Origin: Thalassolituus marinus | GTDB lineage: Bacteria; Pseudomonadota; Gammaproteobacteria; Pseudomonadales; Oceanobacteraceae | NCBI RefSeq assembly: GCF_020320395.1 | Contig: NZ_JAEDAH010000099.1 | Location: 4,655 to 68,654, forward strand | Length of the DNA: 64,000 bases | Direction: 5' to 3' | Part shown: piece after piece, positions 7,049-16,873 of the stretch | Layout: the number at the start of each line of letters is the position of its first letter | Position numbering within the stretch: the first letter of the stretch is position 1 | The notes under the pieces: generated by a model | Database searches by the model: none | What the model saw: the letters and a program-made list of their open reading frames with translations, nothing else | What the model was told of the DNA's origin: nothing | Program-made: the position numbers and the translations under genes

Positions 7049-9748
7049 ATGGTGAAGAAGACCCTTCTCAGTCTGGCCATCGCAGCCACTACAGTTGGCC
7101 TCGCCGGCTGTAATATCAGCAGTGTTGAAAAGCACAACGATAATGTTGATCCGACCCCTGTAAGTTCCGGTACTGGCACTGTTCAGCCAGCCACCGTTTC
7201 TGCAATCTTTAACCCGGCACGTGCGACATTGCCTCTGGCAACTGACTTCCTGTTCAGTGGCTCTACAGACGGTACTGTGGTTTATGCGAAAGGCGATGTA
7301 GATATCATCGTTGATGGCGCGGTTAACTCAGAATACAACCCTGTATACGATGCTATCAGCGATCTGGATGGCTTCTCGACCGTTGGTCAGCTGCATATTC
7401 CTTTCAGCGGTTCTCTGGCGGAAGGTGAGCTGCCAGCTGGTTCGGCTTATCTGGTGCCACTGAACTACGGTGAAGATGGTCCGAAACTGGGTGAATTAGT
7501 GCTTGCCGATCCATTTGATGGGCTGCCAGCACCTGCTGCGATTAAAGCAGACGTTATTTCTTACACCGATGGCGAATTTGAAAACAGCGTAGTGCGTCTG
7601 AGCCCTACTGCTCCACTGGCAAAAGACACTCGCTACCTGGTGATTCTGACCAACACAATTCCGGATGCCGATGGTGAACCAACGGTTATGCCGACTCAGT
7701 ATCAGTACCTGCTGGGCGATGACGATCTGTTGAATGAAAAGCTGGCTCCAGCGCGTACAGCTATTCAAGGCTGGTATCAGCTGGCTCAGGGCTTCATGGC
7801 TGCTATGAGCCAGGATCCGTCGGATGTCACGCTGGCATACACCTTTACGACTGGCGGTACAGTAGAAGTACTGAGCACCATGGCGGCTCCGGGTAATGCA
7901 GATGCTGATCTGGCATCCACCGTGCCGGCCAGTTTACAGAACTACATGAATACGACCACTGATGATGCAGCAACGCAGGTTGCCAAAATCGCTGTGGCCG
8001 CGAGCGTCGATTCAGCAAAGGCACAGACCATTTATGGTGGTCATCAGCTGCTGAAAACCCTGCCTGCTCCGGGGCCGCGTGTAACGGACTTCAGCGAAGC
8101 AGTTGGCGTTTCAATGGCAACTGTGCTGACTGGTGGTACTACTAAGATGTACACGGGTAGTATTGAACTGCCTTATTACTCTGAAGCACCAAGTGGAGCC
8201 TACGAGGATGACTCTATTGGTTTGGGTGCCGACGAGCACTATGCATGTAGTGTGACTACCGCTAGCGATGCTGCCGTGTGTGCCGCAGCTAAAGCGTCTG
8301 CCGCAAATGTGGTTCTGGGTCAGTGGGAAACGGATACTAACGTTGTATCCGACCTCGTTAAAGCCAAAGCCATGGCTGCAGGTGCTGATGAGGCAACTGC
8401 CGAAGCCGCAGCAGCCTCTTATATTGCGCCTTCTGAGAACGTTACCAACCTTTTCCCGTTTGCCAAAGAGAACGGCAAGGTAACTGCACCGGTACTGGTG
8501 GTTGAGCCAGAAGCGGGATGTGCTAAGCCAGCGACGGGTTGGAAAACCGTTATCTTCCAGCACGGCATTATGGGTAACCGTATGCAGTCTATTGCTGTTG
8601 CCGATCGGCTGGGTAAGTCTCCAGACTGTTTCGCAACAGTGGCGATTGACCTGCCAATGCACGGTCTGATGCCGACTGATATGGTGGCTTCTGGTACATA
8701 CGGTGGTGCTCCATTTACCGGATTGATCCCTATGATGGCGGTAGTTGCTGAAAGTGCCGGCGAAGATGATGTTATGACTTTCATTGGTAAGTCTGATGCA
8801 GATAAGCTTAGCGATATTAGTGCCGAGGTTATCAAGCAGCGTCACTTCGGTCTGACGGCTGATGCCTCTAACCTGCCAACGGCAGTGACAGGCACGTCAG
8901 CGGATCAGTCTGGCTCTCTGTACATCACCTTCCTGCACTTCCAGGCAACCCGTGATAACAACCGTCAGGCGGTTATGGATCTGCTGAACCTGAACGCGTC
9001 TATTCCGTTCATGGATCTGGATGACGACGGCAACGGTGGTCCGGCTAACACAGCACCTGATTTCGACAAAGATAATATCTACTTTGCTGGTATCTCTCTG
9101 GGCTCCATTGTTGGTACACAGTTCGTTGCTGTGAATAACACCAATACAACAGCTAACCCGAACGGTAATAGCGCACTGAACCGTATTCAGTCTGCTGTAT
9201 TTGCCGTACCGGGTGGTGGTCTGCCAAAACTGCTGGAGAACTCTCAGTACTTCGGCGGCACTCTGCTGGCGGGTCTGGAAGCTTCCGGAGAAGAAAAAGG
9301 TACTGACCTGTCTCGGGGCAGCGAATCGTTTGAGTCTCTGATGTACGTCTATCAGGCAACGGTCGATTCTGCCGATCCAATGAACTTTGGTGGCCTGATG
9401 CAGCTGTCTCAGACCCCTTACACTCTGATCGAATCTGTAGGCGATACCGTTATCCCTAATAGCGTGGATGCAGCACCTCTGGCAGGTACTGACCCTCTGA
9501 TCGCAGCATTCAATGCAACTCAGGTTGATACCAATTCCACGCTGACTGCAGCAGGTCAGGTTGCTGTGAAACTGGCTGATGACTACAGCAGCCACGGTTC
9601 ATTTGCTCGTCCTGATACAGATGCAAACACCACAGAAACTGAAGCAACATTTGCCATGCTGATTTCTCACACTATCAGTCTGTTCATGGGAGCTCCGGCT
9701 CTGGACGACAGCGGTGCTGGCATTGTTGAAGCAGTACCTGCGGAATAA
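7049..9748 (+). CDS. Extracellular lipase lipoprotein, Pla-1/cef family
   Basis: The 899-residue product starts with a lipoprotein signal ending in LAGC (Cys21). An N-terminal region typical of bacterial virulence-factor lipases follows, then an alpha/beta-hydrolase core. That core shows the oxyanion segment QHGIMGNR (His505) and the nucleophile elbow GISLG (Ser683), with an Asp-rich DLDDDGNG stretch between them. A late His (SHGSF) is a candidate third catalytic residue. It should hydrolyse acyl esters at the cell surface. The two downstream genes follow within about 40 bases each, so this heads an operon with DUF1302 and DUF1329 outer-envelope proteins. Codons are strongly biased to CTG/GGT/CGT, suggesting high expression. 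Confidence 0.85.
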   Translation: MVKKTLLSLAIAATTVGLAGCNISSVEKHNDNVDPTPVSSGTGTVQPATVSAIFNPARATLPLATDFLFSGSTDGTVVYAKGDVDIIVDGAVNSEYNPVYDAISDLDGFSTVGQLHIPFSGSLAEGELPAGSAYLVPLNYGEDGPKLGELVLADPFDGLPAPAAIKADVISYTDGEFENSVVRLSPTAPLAKDTRYLVILTNTIPDADGEPTVMPTQYQYLLGDDDLLNEKLAPARTAIQGWYQLAQGFMAAMSQDPSDVTLAYTFTTGGTVEVLSTMAAPGNADADLASTVPASLQNYMNTTTDDAATQVAKIAVAASVDSAKAQTIYGGHQLLKTLPAPGPRVTDFSEAVGVSMATVLTGGTTKMYTGSIELPYYSEAPSGAYEDDSIGLGADEHYACSVTTASDAAVCAAAKASAANVVLGQWETDTNVVSDLVKAKAMAAGADEATAEAAAASYIAPSENVTNLFPFAKENGKVTAPVLVVEPEAGCAKPATGWKTVIFQHGIMGNRMQSIAVADRLGKSPDCFATVAIDLPMHGLMPTDMVASGTYGGAPFTGLIPMMAVVAESAGEDDVMTFIGKSDADKLSDISAEVIKQRHFGLTADASNLPTAVTGTSADQSGSLYITFLHFQATRDNNRQAVMDLLNLNASIPFMDLDDDGNGGPANTAPDFDKDNIYFAGISLGSIVGTQFVAVNNTNTTANPNGNSALNRIQSAVFAVPGGGLPKLLENSQYFGGTLLAGLEASGEEKGTDLSRGSESFESLMYVYQATVDSADPMNFGGLMQLSQTPYTLIESVGDTVIPNSVDAAPLAGTDPLIAAFNATQVDTNSTLTAAGQVAVKLADDYSSHGSFARPDTDANTTETEATFAMLISHTISLFMGAPALDDSGAGIVEAVPAE

Positions 9749-9769
9749 TTGGGGAGCGGAGTGATTATT

Positions 9770-11671
9770 ATGAAAATAACAAACAAGGGTTTGCGCTCAA
9801 TGAAAAAACTGCCTCTGGCTATTGCCGTAACCACTATGGCTGCTGCGTCTGCTCAGGCTGTAGAGTTCAACTTTGGTGATCTGGGCGTTCAGCTCGATAA
9901 CACTGTCAGCTACGGTGTGGCATGGCGTACATCCGATCGTGACAAAGGTCAGATCATGGGTGGTAACGGCGACGCTGTCATGGGTGAAACGGGCTGGGGC
10001 TCTTCGTATAACTACGATGACGGCACACTGAACTACAGCAAGGGGGATATCTACACCAACGTGCTGAAGTGGAGTGCTGACCTGGAAGTTAACTACCACA
10101 ATTACGGTGGCTTCTTCCGTGCGCGTGCATACTATGATGCAGCGCTGATGGATGAGGATACTGATTTCAAACAACTGAACGATGCGACCAAAGATGCGGC
10201 CGGTAAAGGCGCTGAACTACTGGATGCTTACGTTTGGGCTGACTATGAGCTGGGTGAAACACCGGTTAACATCCGTGTGGGTCGTCAGGTTGTAAGCTGG
10301 GGTGAAAGTACCTTCATCCAGGGTGGTATCAACAGCATTAACCCGGTGGATGCCTCGGCATTCCGTAAACCGGGTGCAGAGCTGAAAGAAGGTCTGCTGC
10401 CAGTCAACATGGTCTACACCTCGATTGGTCTGACTGCGGATGTGACTCTGGAAGCCTTCTACCAGCTGGAATGGGAAAAAACCCGTACTGACCCATGTGG
10501 CACCTTCTTCTCTACCGTTGACTTTGTAGCCGACGGCTGCGGCCCGGTTATTCTGTCCGGTACAGAGAGCGAAGAAGTCTACCTGGCGATGCGCGAGCAG
10601 GAAATTGACCAGGGTATCGCTCTGAGTGACCGTGTTTCTCCGATGACTGAGCGTCTGGAAGACGATCAGCCAAAAGATTCCGGCCAGTACGGTGTGGCTC
10701 TGCGTTGGTACTCTGAAGCTCTGGGTGATACCGAGTTCGGTTTCTACCACATGAACATTCACAGCCGCGTTCCATACATCAATGGTGCGTTAACCAACTA
10801 CGACGCGACAGGTACAGTGACTGGTACCAAGGATGCGCAGGTCAATGCTGACGCGTCTTACGATGCCCGTTATGCGCTGTATCAGATTGCTTATCCGGAA
10901 GATATTCAGATCTCCGGTATCAGCTTCGCAACCAGCACTGAAGGTGGTGCGTCTATCTCCGGTGAAATCAGCTACAAGCCTGATATGCCGCTGCAGTGGA
11001 ACGCATTCGAGCTGATTCTGGCGGGTAATGGTTTGCCATCCAGCCGTCTTTATCAGCAGCGCGCAGCAGAAGCGGGCGGTGCTACCGCACTGTACGGCGA
11101 AATCGCTGAAGGCTTCGATATGTTCGATATCTGGCAGGCTCAGATGACCTTCATCAAGTTCTACGATCGCGTACTGGGTGCCGACCGCATTGCTCTGGTG
11201 GGTGAGATCGGTGCTACCTATATCGATGGTCTGCCTGACACTGATGATGCTCGTTACGGCCGCTCCGGTGCATACGGTATTGGTAACAATGATGGCGTGT
11301 CTGCGCTGTTTGGTGCTACCAATCCATGTGAAACCGGCCCGGGTGCAAACGCTAACACTGACTACTGTACCGATGATGGCTACGTAACTGAGCTGTCTGG
11401 TGGTATCCGTCTGCGTGCCAAAATGGACTTCAACAACGCCTTTGCTGGTGTGAACGTAAGCCCGACACTGTCCGTAGCATATGACAAAGGTAACGGTCCT
11501 GAGCCGGGTGCTCAGTTCCTGGATGATCGTCTGACCACTGGTCTGGGCGTGAGCTTCGTGTACCTGAACCAGACTTCTGTTGATATTACTTACACAGACT
11601 TCTCTGGTGGCGACTACAATCAGATGGTTGACCGCGACAACGTGGCACTGTCTGTGAAGCATTCCTTCTAA
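9770..11671 (+). CDS. DUF1302 family outer-membrane protein
   Basis: The 633-residue protein has a signal peptide ending SAQA (about residue 30). A long beta-strand-rich body with many Tyr/Trp residues ends in a C-terminal SVKHSF, as in outer-membrane barrels. The VGRQVVSWGESTF and INPVDASAFRKPGAELKEG segments are typical of DUF1302. Members of this family usually sit beside DUF1329 proteins near lipid, sterol or hydrocarbon catabolism genes, and an uptake or export role is suspected but unproven. The ATG at 9770 follows GGAGCGGAG; a second ATG at 9800 could also serve. It lies 21 bases after the lipase stop. Confidence 0.85.
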   Translation: MKITNKGLRSMKKLPLAIAVTTMAAASAQAVEFNFGDLGVQLDNTVSYGVAWRTSDRDKGQIMGGNGDAVMGETGWGSSYNYDDGTLNYSKGDIYTNVLKWSADLEVNYHNYGGFFRARAYYDAALMDEDTDFKQLNDATKDAAGKGAELLDAYVWADYELGETPVNIRVGRQVVSWGESTFIQGGINSINPVDASAFRKPGAELKEGLLPVNMVYTSIGLTADVTLEAFYQLEWEKTRTDPCGTFFSTVDFVADGCGPVILSGTESEEVYLAMREQEIDQGIALSDRVSPMTERLEDDQPKDSGQYGVALRWYSEALGDTEFGFYHMNIHSRVPYINGALTNYDATGTVTGTKDAQVNADASYDARYALYQIAYPEDIQISGISFATSTEGGASISGEISYKPDMPLQWNAFELILAGNGLPSSRLYQQRAAEAGGATALYGEIAEGFDMFDIWQAQMTFIKFYDRVLGADRIALVGEIGATYIDGLPDTDDARYGRSGAYGIGNNDGVSALFGATNPCETGPGANANTDYCTDDGYVTELSGGIRLRAKMDFNNAFAGVNVSPTLSVAYDKGNGPEPGAQFLDDRLTTGLGVSFVYLNQTSVDITYTDFSGGDYNQMVDRDNVALSVKHSF

Positions 11672-11710
11672 GAAAATGGCTCATACAAGAATTACAGAGG
11701 TCCTTGATCC

Positions 11711-13072
11711 ATGTTTAAGAAACACTATAAAACCTGGGGCGGCGCAATTGCGCTGTCCCTGATGGTCAGCGCAGCGAACGCCGCTGTAACTCCGGCAGAA
11801 GCTGGTAAACTGGGTACATCCCTGACGCCAATCGGTGCTGAAATGGGCGCTAAAGGCGATATTCCAGCCTGGACTGGCGGTATTACCAAAGCGCCTGCAG
11901 GTCACGTTGCTGGTGGTAAGCCAACCGATCCGTTTCCATCTGACAAGCCTAAGTTTGTGATTACTGCTGCTAACTACAAGCAGTACGCAGCGAACCTGAC
12001 TGATGGTCAGAAGGCAATGTTTGAGAAGTACCCTGACACTTACAAAATGCCAGTGTACGAATCCCGTCGTACCGCTGCTTACCCGCAGTTCGTATATGAC
12101 GGGACTAAGAAAAACGCGACTCAGACCAAACTGCTGGAAGGTGGTAACGGTCTGGAAAACTACGTTGAAGGTGTGCCGTTCCCAATGCCAGCCAATGGTC
12201 TGGAAGCTATCTGGAACCACATCGTTCGTTACCGTGGTGGCAGTGTAAGCCGTGTTGTGAGTCAGGTGACTCCACAGGTTAATGGTGACTTCACTCTGGT
12301 TCGCTTTAAAGACGAGTTTACCTTCCGTAACAAGCTGAAGGACTTCGATCCGAACACTGACCAGAACGTACTGTTCTACTTCAAGCAGGACGTACTGTCT
12401 CCAGCGCGTCTGGCCGGTAACGTACTGCTGGTTCACGAAACTCTGGATCAGGTTAAAGAGCCTCGTAAGGCATGGGTATACAACGCAGGTCAGCGTCGTG
12501 TACGTCGTGCTCCACAGGTTGCTTACGACGGTCCAGGTACTGCGGCTGATGGTCTGCGTACATCCGACAACTTCGATATGTACAACGGCGCACCAGATCG
12601 TTACGACTGGAAACTGGAAGGTAAGGAAGAGATTTACATCCCTTACAACTCTTACAAGCTGAAGAGTGGAGACCTGAAATACAACGATATCGTTAAAGCA
12701 GGTCACATCAACCAGGATCTGACTCGTTACGAACTGCACCGTGTGTGGAAAGTGACTGCAACCCTGAAAGAAGGCAAGCGTCACATCTACGCCAAGCGTG
12801 TGTTCTACATTGACGAAGATACCTGGCAGGCAACTGAGATCGATCACTACGATGGTCGCGGTGAACTGTGGCGTGTAGCGGAAGCTCACAACGTTATGTA
12901 CTACGATGCACTGGTACCTTGGTACGCGATCGAAGTACTGTACGATCTGAACTCCGGCCGTTACCTGGCTCTGGGTCTGGACAACGAAGAAGAGTCTTCT
13001 TACGAGTACGGCTTCCAGCGTAGCCAGCAGGACTACACTCCGGCAGCTCTGCGTCGCAGCGGCGTCCGTTAA
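11711..13072 (+). CDS. DUF1329 family periplasmic/outer-membrane protein
   Basis: The 453-residue protein has a signal peptide cut after ANA (residue 24). It shows the DUF1329 hallmarks: LGTSLTPIGAEMGAKGDIPAW near the start, NHIVRYRGG in the middle, and WVYNAGQRRVRRAP followed by IPYNSYKL. The fold is reported to resemble LolB-type lipid carriers (from memory), so moving a hydrophobic substrate between the inner and outer membrane is a plausible role. It ends the lipase-DUF1302-DUF1329 operon and is followed by a strong terminator. The RND transporter often seen with this pair is absent. Codon bias is very strong. Confidence 0.88.
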   Translation: MFKKHYKTWGGAIALSLMVSAANAAVTPAEAGKLGTSLTPIGAEMGAKGDIPAWTGGITKAPAGHVAGGKPTDPFPSDKPKFVITAANYKQYAANLTDGQKAMFEKYPDTYKMPVYESRRTAAYPQFVYDGTKKNATQTKLLEGGNGLENYVEGVPFPMPANGLEAIWNHIVRYRGGSVSRVVSQVTPQVNGDFTLVRFKDEFTFRNKLKDFDPNTDQNVLFYFKQDVLSPARLAGNVLLVHETLDQVKEPRKAWVYNAGQRRVRRAPQVAYDGPGTAADGLRTSDNFDMYNGAPDRYDWKLEGKEEIYIPYNSYKLKSGDLKYNDIVKAGHINQDLTRYELHRVWKVTATLKEGKRHIYAKRVFYIDEDTWQATEIDHYDGRGELWRVAEAHNVMYYDALVPWYAIEVLYDLNSGRYLALGLDNEEESSYEYGFQRSQQDYTPAALRRSGVR

Positions 13073-13086
13073 TAACGGACACGCAC

Positions 13087-13115
13087 AAAAAAAAGCGCCT
13101 TTTGGCGCTTTTTTT
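13087..13115. terminator. Terminator of the lipase-DUF1302-DUF1329 operon
   Basis: The stem AAAAAAAGCGCC, loop TTTT and stem GGCGCTTTTTTT make a classic rho-independent terminator. The A-run on the left lets it also serve the convergent minus-strand gene ending at 13140. Confidence 0.92.
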
Positions 13116-13139
13116 GTTTCTGGCGTATGGGGATCAGTA

Positions 13140-13631
13140 TCAGAAATTCAGAACCGCACTGATCTGATAAACCGTGGTGGCATCTTTATTTATGTACTCG
13201 CCGCGCAGATCGACTTTCTCGTTCAGGTGCATACCAACACCGGCGCCGAGAAACAGACCATCATCATCGCCCAGATCCAGACCGAGGCGAGCCATGGCAA
13301 ACAGACGCGGGTTAATTTCACTCAGGTTTTTCTCTGCAACACCAGCTACCCACAGACCCGATACATCGCTATCGACACTGTTGATGAAATCTTCGGTCTG
13401 GTTGTAGCCAGCTTCAACCGAAGTGGTGACATCGCTCATGTTATTGTCGAGTTCATAACCTGCGAACAGCGAGAAACCCAGCGCATCGATGCTGGAACCA
13501 CCAAATGGTGAGTCGATGACGTTGTTGTTAAAGCCTGCGCCCAGACGCAGTTTGCTCTGGTCAAAACCTTCGGCAGTGGCCACGGCCGGTACGGCAAGCA
13601 TCATCAGGCCCGTAGCAATCATTTTTTTCAT
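13140..13631 (-). CDS. Small outer-membrane beta-barrel protein
   Basis: The 163-residue precursor has a signal peptide (MKKMIATGLMMLAVPAVATA) and alternating amphipathic strands, and ends in AVLNF, the aromatic C-terminus of outer-membrane barrels. Gly/Asn-rich turns and a predicted eight-strand size suggest an OmpA/OmpX-like or YfaZ-like barrel. The ligand is unknown. The start was set at the second ATG because AAGGA lies seven bases upstream of it; the first ATG (13637) overlaps that site. It follows srkA by 14 bases on the same strand and is probably cotranscribed. Confidence 0.75.
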   Translation of the reverse strand: MKKMIATGLMMLAVPAVATAEGFDQSKLRLGAGFNNNVIDSPFGGSSIDALGFSLFAGYELDNNMSDVTTSVEAGYNQTEDFINSVDSDVSGLWVAGVAEKNLSEINPRLFAMARLGLDLGDDDGLFLGAGVGMHLNEKVDLRGEYINKDATTVYQISAVLNF

Positions 13632-13645
13632 TGTCATTTCCTTGA

Positions 13646-14629
13646 TCAGTAGTGTGGTAGTTCAATAGGGTCTTCCTGCAGCGCGGCAATCTGCTCACGC
13701 AACAGAAGAATGTGCTCAGACCAGTAGCGGTGGCTGTCAGCCCAGGGAAATGCCACTGGAAACGCCGGATCATGCCAGCGGCTGCACAACCAGGCGGCAT
13801 AACGTACGATGCGCAAGGTTCGCAGAACCTCTATCAGCGGGAGTTCCCGTGCAGGGAACGGTCTGAACATTTCATAGCCTTCTTTAATGACCAGCAATTG
13901 CTGGCGTTGTTCCTGTTCATTACCGCTGAGCAGCATCCAGATATCCTGCATGGCCGGCCCCTGCACGCAATCGTCGAAGTCGACCATATACAGGACTTCG
14001 TCCCGCAGCAGCAGGTTGCCCGGATGCAGATCGCCATGTAAGCGCAGAGAACTGGCGCTGACTGTTTGCATGCGAGCTTCGGTCAGCTCCAGCAGCTGTG
14101 TTGTAAGTGCGGAGTAGTTGCTGCGGTAGTCTTCGGGCATCAGATCGGATGCCAGCACCTGTTCGCGTGCTGCAGCCATATCGTTTGTCGGATTCATATG
14201 CGGCCGGTGGATAAACGATTTTCCTGCTCCGGTCTGATGCAGGCGCCCCAGCCAGCGGCCAACCAGCTCAAGGTCATCATCGTCAGCCAGTTCCGGAGCT
14301 TGTCCACCACGACGCGGAAACAGAGCAAAGCTGAAGGGATCTGAGTAAAACAGGCTGTCGCCGTTGATCTGCAGTGGAGCAACTACCGGGATATCATCTG
14401 CAGCCAGTTCGGCGAGAAAATCATGCTCTTCCTGAATGGCTTGTCGTGACCAGCGGTCGGGGCGATAAAACTTACCGATCAGCGGCAGTTGGTCTTCGAT
14501 TCCGATCTGGTAAACGCGATTTTCGTAACTGTTGAGTGGAAAAACCCGTGCGTCGCACAAATAGCCGAGCGACTCGACGGCATCCATCACCCGTTCCGGA
14601 GTGAGGGCGTCATAAGGGTGAGAGGTCAT
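13646..14629 (-). CDS. srkA: Stress response serine/threonine kinase SrkA (YihE/RdoA)
   Basis: The 327-residue protein matches the E. coli YihE/SrkA length and order. An N-terminal lobe (ENRVYQIG, IGKFYRP, EEHDFLAELA) is followed by the catalytic loop LHGDLHPGNLL and the metal-binding VDFDDCVQGPAMQD. It belongs to the APH/choline kinase-like fold. In E. coli it protects against stress-induced death and supports Cpx-linked envelope stress survival. dsbA, its usual E. coli neighbour, is not present here. comF lies 51 bases upstream on the same strand. Confidence 0.92.
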   Translation of the reverse strand: MTSHPYDALTPERVMDAVESLGYLCDARVFPLNSYENRVYQIGIEDQLPLIGKFYRPDRWSRQAIQEEHDFLAELAADDIPVVAPLQINGDSLFYSDPFSFALFPRRGGQAPELADDDDLELVGRWLGRLHQTGAGKSFIHRPHMNPTNDMAAAREQVLASDLMPEDYRSNYSALTTQLLELTEARMQTVSASSLRLHGDLHPGNLLLRDEVLYMVDFDDCVQGPAMQDIWMLLSGNEQEQRQQLLVIKEGYEMFRPFPARELPLIEVLRTLRIVRYAAWLCSRWHDPAFPVAFPWADSHRYWSEHILLLREQIAALQEDPIELPHY

Positions 14630-14680
14630 ACTATATCTCCGCAGAAGTGCGGCTATTATGCCTGTTGCCCGGTGCGACTG

Positions 14681-15403
14681 CTAACGCTGTGGTGTGCGCA
14701 ACAGGGTGCAGACACCAACGATGCGCGCTCCCTGCTGTTTCAGTTGAGTGGCGAGCGCATCGGCCGTAGCTCCGGTGGTCATGACATCGTCGACTATGAT
14801 CAGATGCTGTCCGTCAAAGCGCTGATCTGATCCGATAAATGCCTGTTTCTGATTACTGCGCCGTTGACGGGCGGTCAGCGCTCTCTGGTCGAGTGCTGAT
14901 GTGCGCTTTATCCCGGGTTGCAGCAGCGCAATGCCGCGACTGACAGACAAACTGCGGGCCAGTTCAAAAGCAGGATTGAAACCTCTGATAAGCATGCGCT
15001 GGCGGGTAGAGGGGACAGCGACAAGTGCATCCGCGCTCTGTGGAAGTGGTGGAGCATGTTCTGCTATCAGCCAGTTCAGCTGTTTCATCGCCTTAATCTT
15101 TCGTTTGTCTTTCGCCTTGCGTATCCATTGGGCTGTTGGGCCTTCATAAAGAAACGGAGACAGGGTGTAGTCAAATGACGGCGGCGTTTTCTGACAGCGC
15201 CCGCAGCGTCCTGCGGTTGATAATGGCTCGGCGCACTGTGAACAGGCGCTCAGGTTGCGGGGTAGTTCGTTGCGACAGGGAGTGCACAGAAATCCGGAGT
15301 GGTCAGCGGGCTCAAGGCATAGCTCGCAGATGCATACGCGGGTTATCAGTTGATTGATTTCTGCTCGCCAGTTAAGCAGATTTCCTGCGATGGTTGACCA
15401 CAT
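14681..15403 (-). CDS. comF: ComF family protein (phosphoribosyltransferase-like)
   Basis: The 240-residue protein has two CxxC pairs in its N-terminal third (CELC with CTPC, then CSQC with CGRC), which probably bind zinc. A PRTase domain ends in the PRPP-binding loop [17 protein letters not shown]. ComF proteins function in DNA uptake in competent bacteria; GntX is the E. coli relative. It is divergent from bioB. The comF-bioB neighbourhood is common in pseudomonads and relatives. Confidence 0.9.
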   Translation of the reverse strand: MWSTIAGNLLNWRAEINQLITRVCICELCLEPADHSGFLCTPCRNELPRNLSACSQCAEPLSTAGRCGRCQKTPPSFDYTLSPFLYEGPTAQWIRKAKDKRKIKAMKQLNWLIAEHAPPLPQSADALVAVPSTRQRMLIRGFNPAFELARSLSVSRGIALLQPGIKRTSALDQRALTARQRRSNQKQAFIGSDQRFDGQHLIIVDDVMTTGATADALATQLKQQGARIVGVCTLLRTPQR

Positions 15404-15459
15404 GTCTGTGCTTTCTATTATCCGAAGCTGTCATTTTAAGAGCCGCTGCGGAGCACGCC

Positions 15460-16521
15460 ATGAGCCTCATGCCTGATATTCAAACAACCCTGCGTCATGA
15501 CTGGAGCTCAGAAGAAGTGCAGCAGCTGCTGTCTATGCCATTCAATGACCTGCTGTTCCGCGCACAGACTGTACACCGTCAGTACTTTGACCCTAACGAT
15601 GTACAGGTCAGTACCTTATTGTCGATTAAAACAGGTGCCTGTCCCGAAGACTGTGCCTACTGTCCACAGAGTGCCCGCTATGACACTGGTCTTGAGCGTG
15701 AAAAACTGATGGAAGTACAGGCGGTGATTGAAAAGGCCAGAGCGGCGAAGGCTGCGGGCTCCGATCGCTTTTGCATGGGTGCAGCCTGGCGCTCTCCGAA
15801 AGAGCGCGACATGCCCTACGTGCTGGCCATGGTTAAGGGCGTAAAAGAGCTGGGTCTGGAAACCTGCATGACGCTGGGTATGCTGGATGCCGACAAGTCT
15901 GAACGGCTGGCCGAAGCGGGCCTCGACTATTACAACCATAACCTCGATACCTCGCCCGAATACTACGGAGAGATTATCACTACCCGTACCTACTCTGATC
16001 GGCTGGAAACACTCGATAACGTGCGTAAGGCCGGTATGAAAGTTTGTTCTGGCGGTATTCTGGGAATGGGAGAGACTCAGAAGGATCGTGCCGGCCTTCT
16101 GGTACAGTTGGCAAATCTGCCACAGCACCCTGACTCGGTGCCAATCAACCAGCTGGTTAGGGTGGCCGGTACACCACTTGAGGACGGTGATGCACTGGAT
16201 CCGCTGGACTTTATTCGCACCATCGCGGCAGCTCGAATCATGATGCCGCGTTCACATGTCCGCCTCAGTGCCGGACGGGAAACCATGAGCGACGAAATGC
16301 AGGCAATGTGTTTCTTTGCCGGCGCCAATTCGATTTTCTATGGTGAATGTCTGCTGACGACGCCAAACCCCGCAGCTAATAAAGATCAGGCTCTGTTCCG
16401 GCGTCTGGGTATCAACAGTCACCGCCATGTTGGTGAGGCTCCGCTGGGGCTGGAGGCCCTGCTGAATAACGCTGATAATGAACAATCGTTATTTTATGAT
16501 GCAGCAGCGTCTTCAATATAA
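15460..16521 (+). CDS. bioB: Biotin synthase
   Basis: BioB is a radical-SAM enzyme that inserts sulfur into dethiobiotin, the last step of biotin synthesis. The 353-residue protein has the CxxxCxxC cluster motif at Cys61, Cys65 and Cys68 ([10 protein letters not shown]). It also has the [21 protein letters not shown] and RLSAGRE segments of BioB. The start at ATG 15460 has GGAG six bases upstream; a longer frame from 15394 overlaps the comF start. Unlike the common arrangement, bioF, bioH, bioC and bioD do not follow, so the rest of the pathway must be elsewhere or missing. Confidence 0.96.
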   Translation: MSLMPDIQTTLRHDWSSEEVQQLLSMPFNDLLFRAQTVHRQYFDPNDVQVSTLLSIKTGACPEDCAYCPQSARYDTGLEREKLMEVQAVIEKARAAKAAGSDRFCMGAAWRSPKERDMPYVLAMVKGVKELGLETCMTLGMLDADKSERLAEAGLDYYNHNLDTSPEYYGEIITTRTYSDRLETLDNVRKAGMKVCSGGILGMGETQKDRAGLLVQLANLPQHPDSVPINQLVRVAGTPLEDGDALDPLDFIRTIAAARIMMPRSHVRLSAGRETMSDEMQAMCFFAGANSIFYGECLLTTPNPAANKDQALFRRLGINSHRHVGEAPLGLEALLNNADNEQSLFYDAAASSI

Positions 16522-16615
16522 CCAATCAATCTATTAAAGCCGCCTCGTCCGCTGGAATACTATTGGTCTATTGGTTAAATTATAGTCAATAGCCCTTAAA
16601 CCCAGTGAGGTGGTT

Positions 16616-16867
16616 ATGAATATTGGTTCTACAACAGGTTCTGCATACACCACGGCAGCGCAGACGCTCAATCAGGGAACGTCTCAGGTTGAACGTGCCG
16701 CTCAGGAAGTTGTGGATGCTACGACTGCCCGTCCCGTTGAAGGTACCGGTAAGGTGGCGTCGGCGATGGTCGATCTGAAAGAAGCTGAAGTTACCACCGA
16801 AGCGGGGGCTAAAGTTCTGCAAGCCGCCGATAAGTCACTGGGCTCACTGATTGATATTGAGGCCTGA
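16616..16867 (+). CDS. Small protein resembling a flagellar rod/hook C-terminal segment
   Basis: This 83-residue protein has no signal peptide. Its last ~35 residues (ASAMVDLKEAEV, then AGAKVLQAADKSLGSLIDI) resemble the C-terminal helix of flagellar axial proteins such as FlgC, FlgF and FlgG, which end with a similar VDL..AQ..YEAN.KVI.TAD.MLG.LL.I pattern. The rod N-terminal motif is absent, so it looks like a free-standing axial-protein tail. AGG lies five bases before the ATG; a GTG at 16610 is also in frame. It overlaps nothing and is followed seven bases later by a SprA-type metalloprotease gene, with which it is presumably cotranscribed. Confidence 0.75.
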   Translation: MNIGSTTGSAYTTAAQTLNQGTSQVERAAQEVVDATTARPVEGTGKVASAMVDLKEAEVTTEAGAKVLQAADKSLGSLIDIEA

Positions 16868-16873
16868 TTGATT

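Noticed and set aside
16535-16565. Possible sigma-28 (FliA) promoter before the flagellar-rod-like mini-gene
   Set aside because: TTAAAGCC resembles the -35, but the -10 partner does not fit GCCGATAA well enough to support it.
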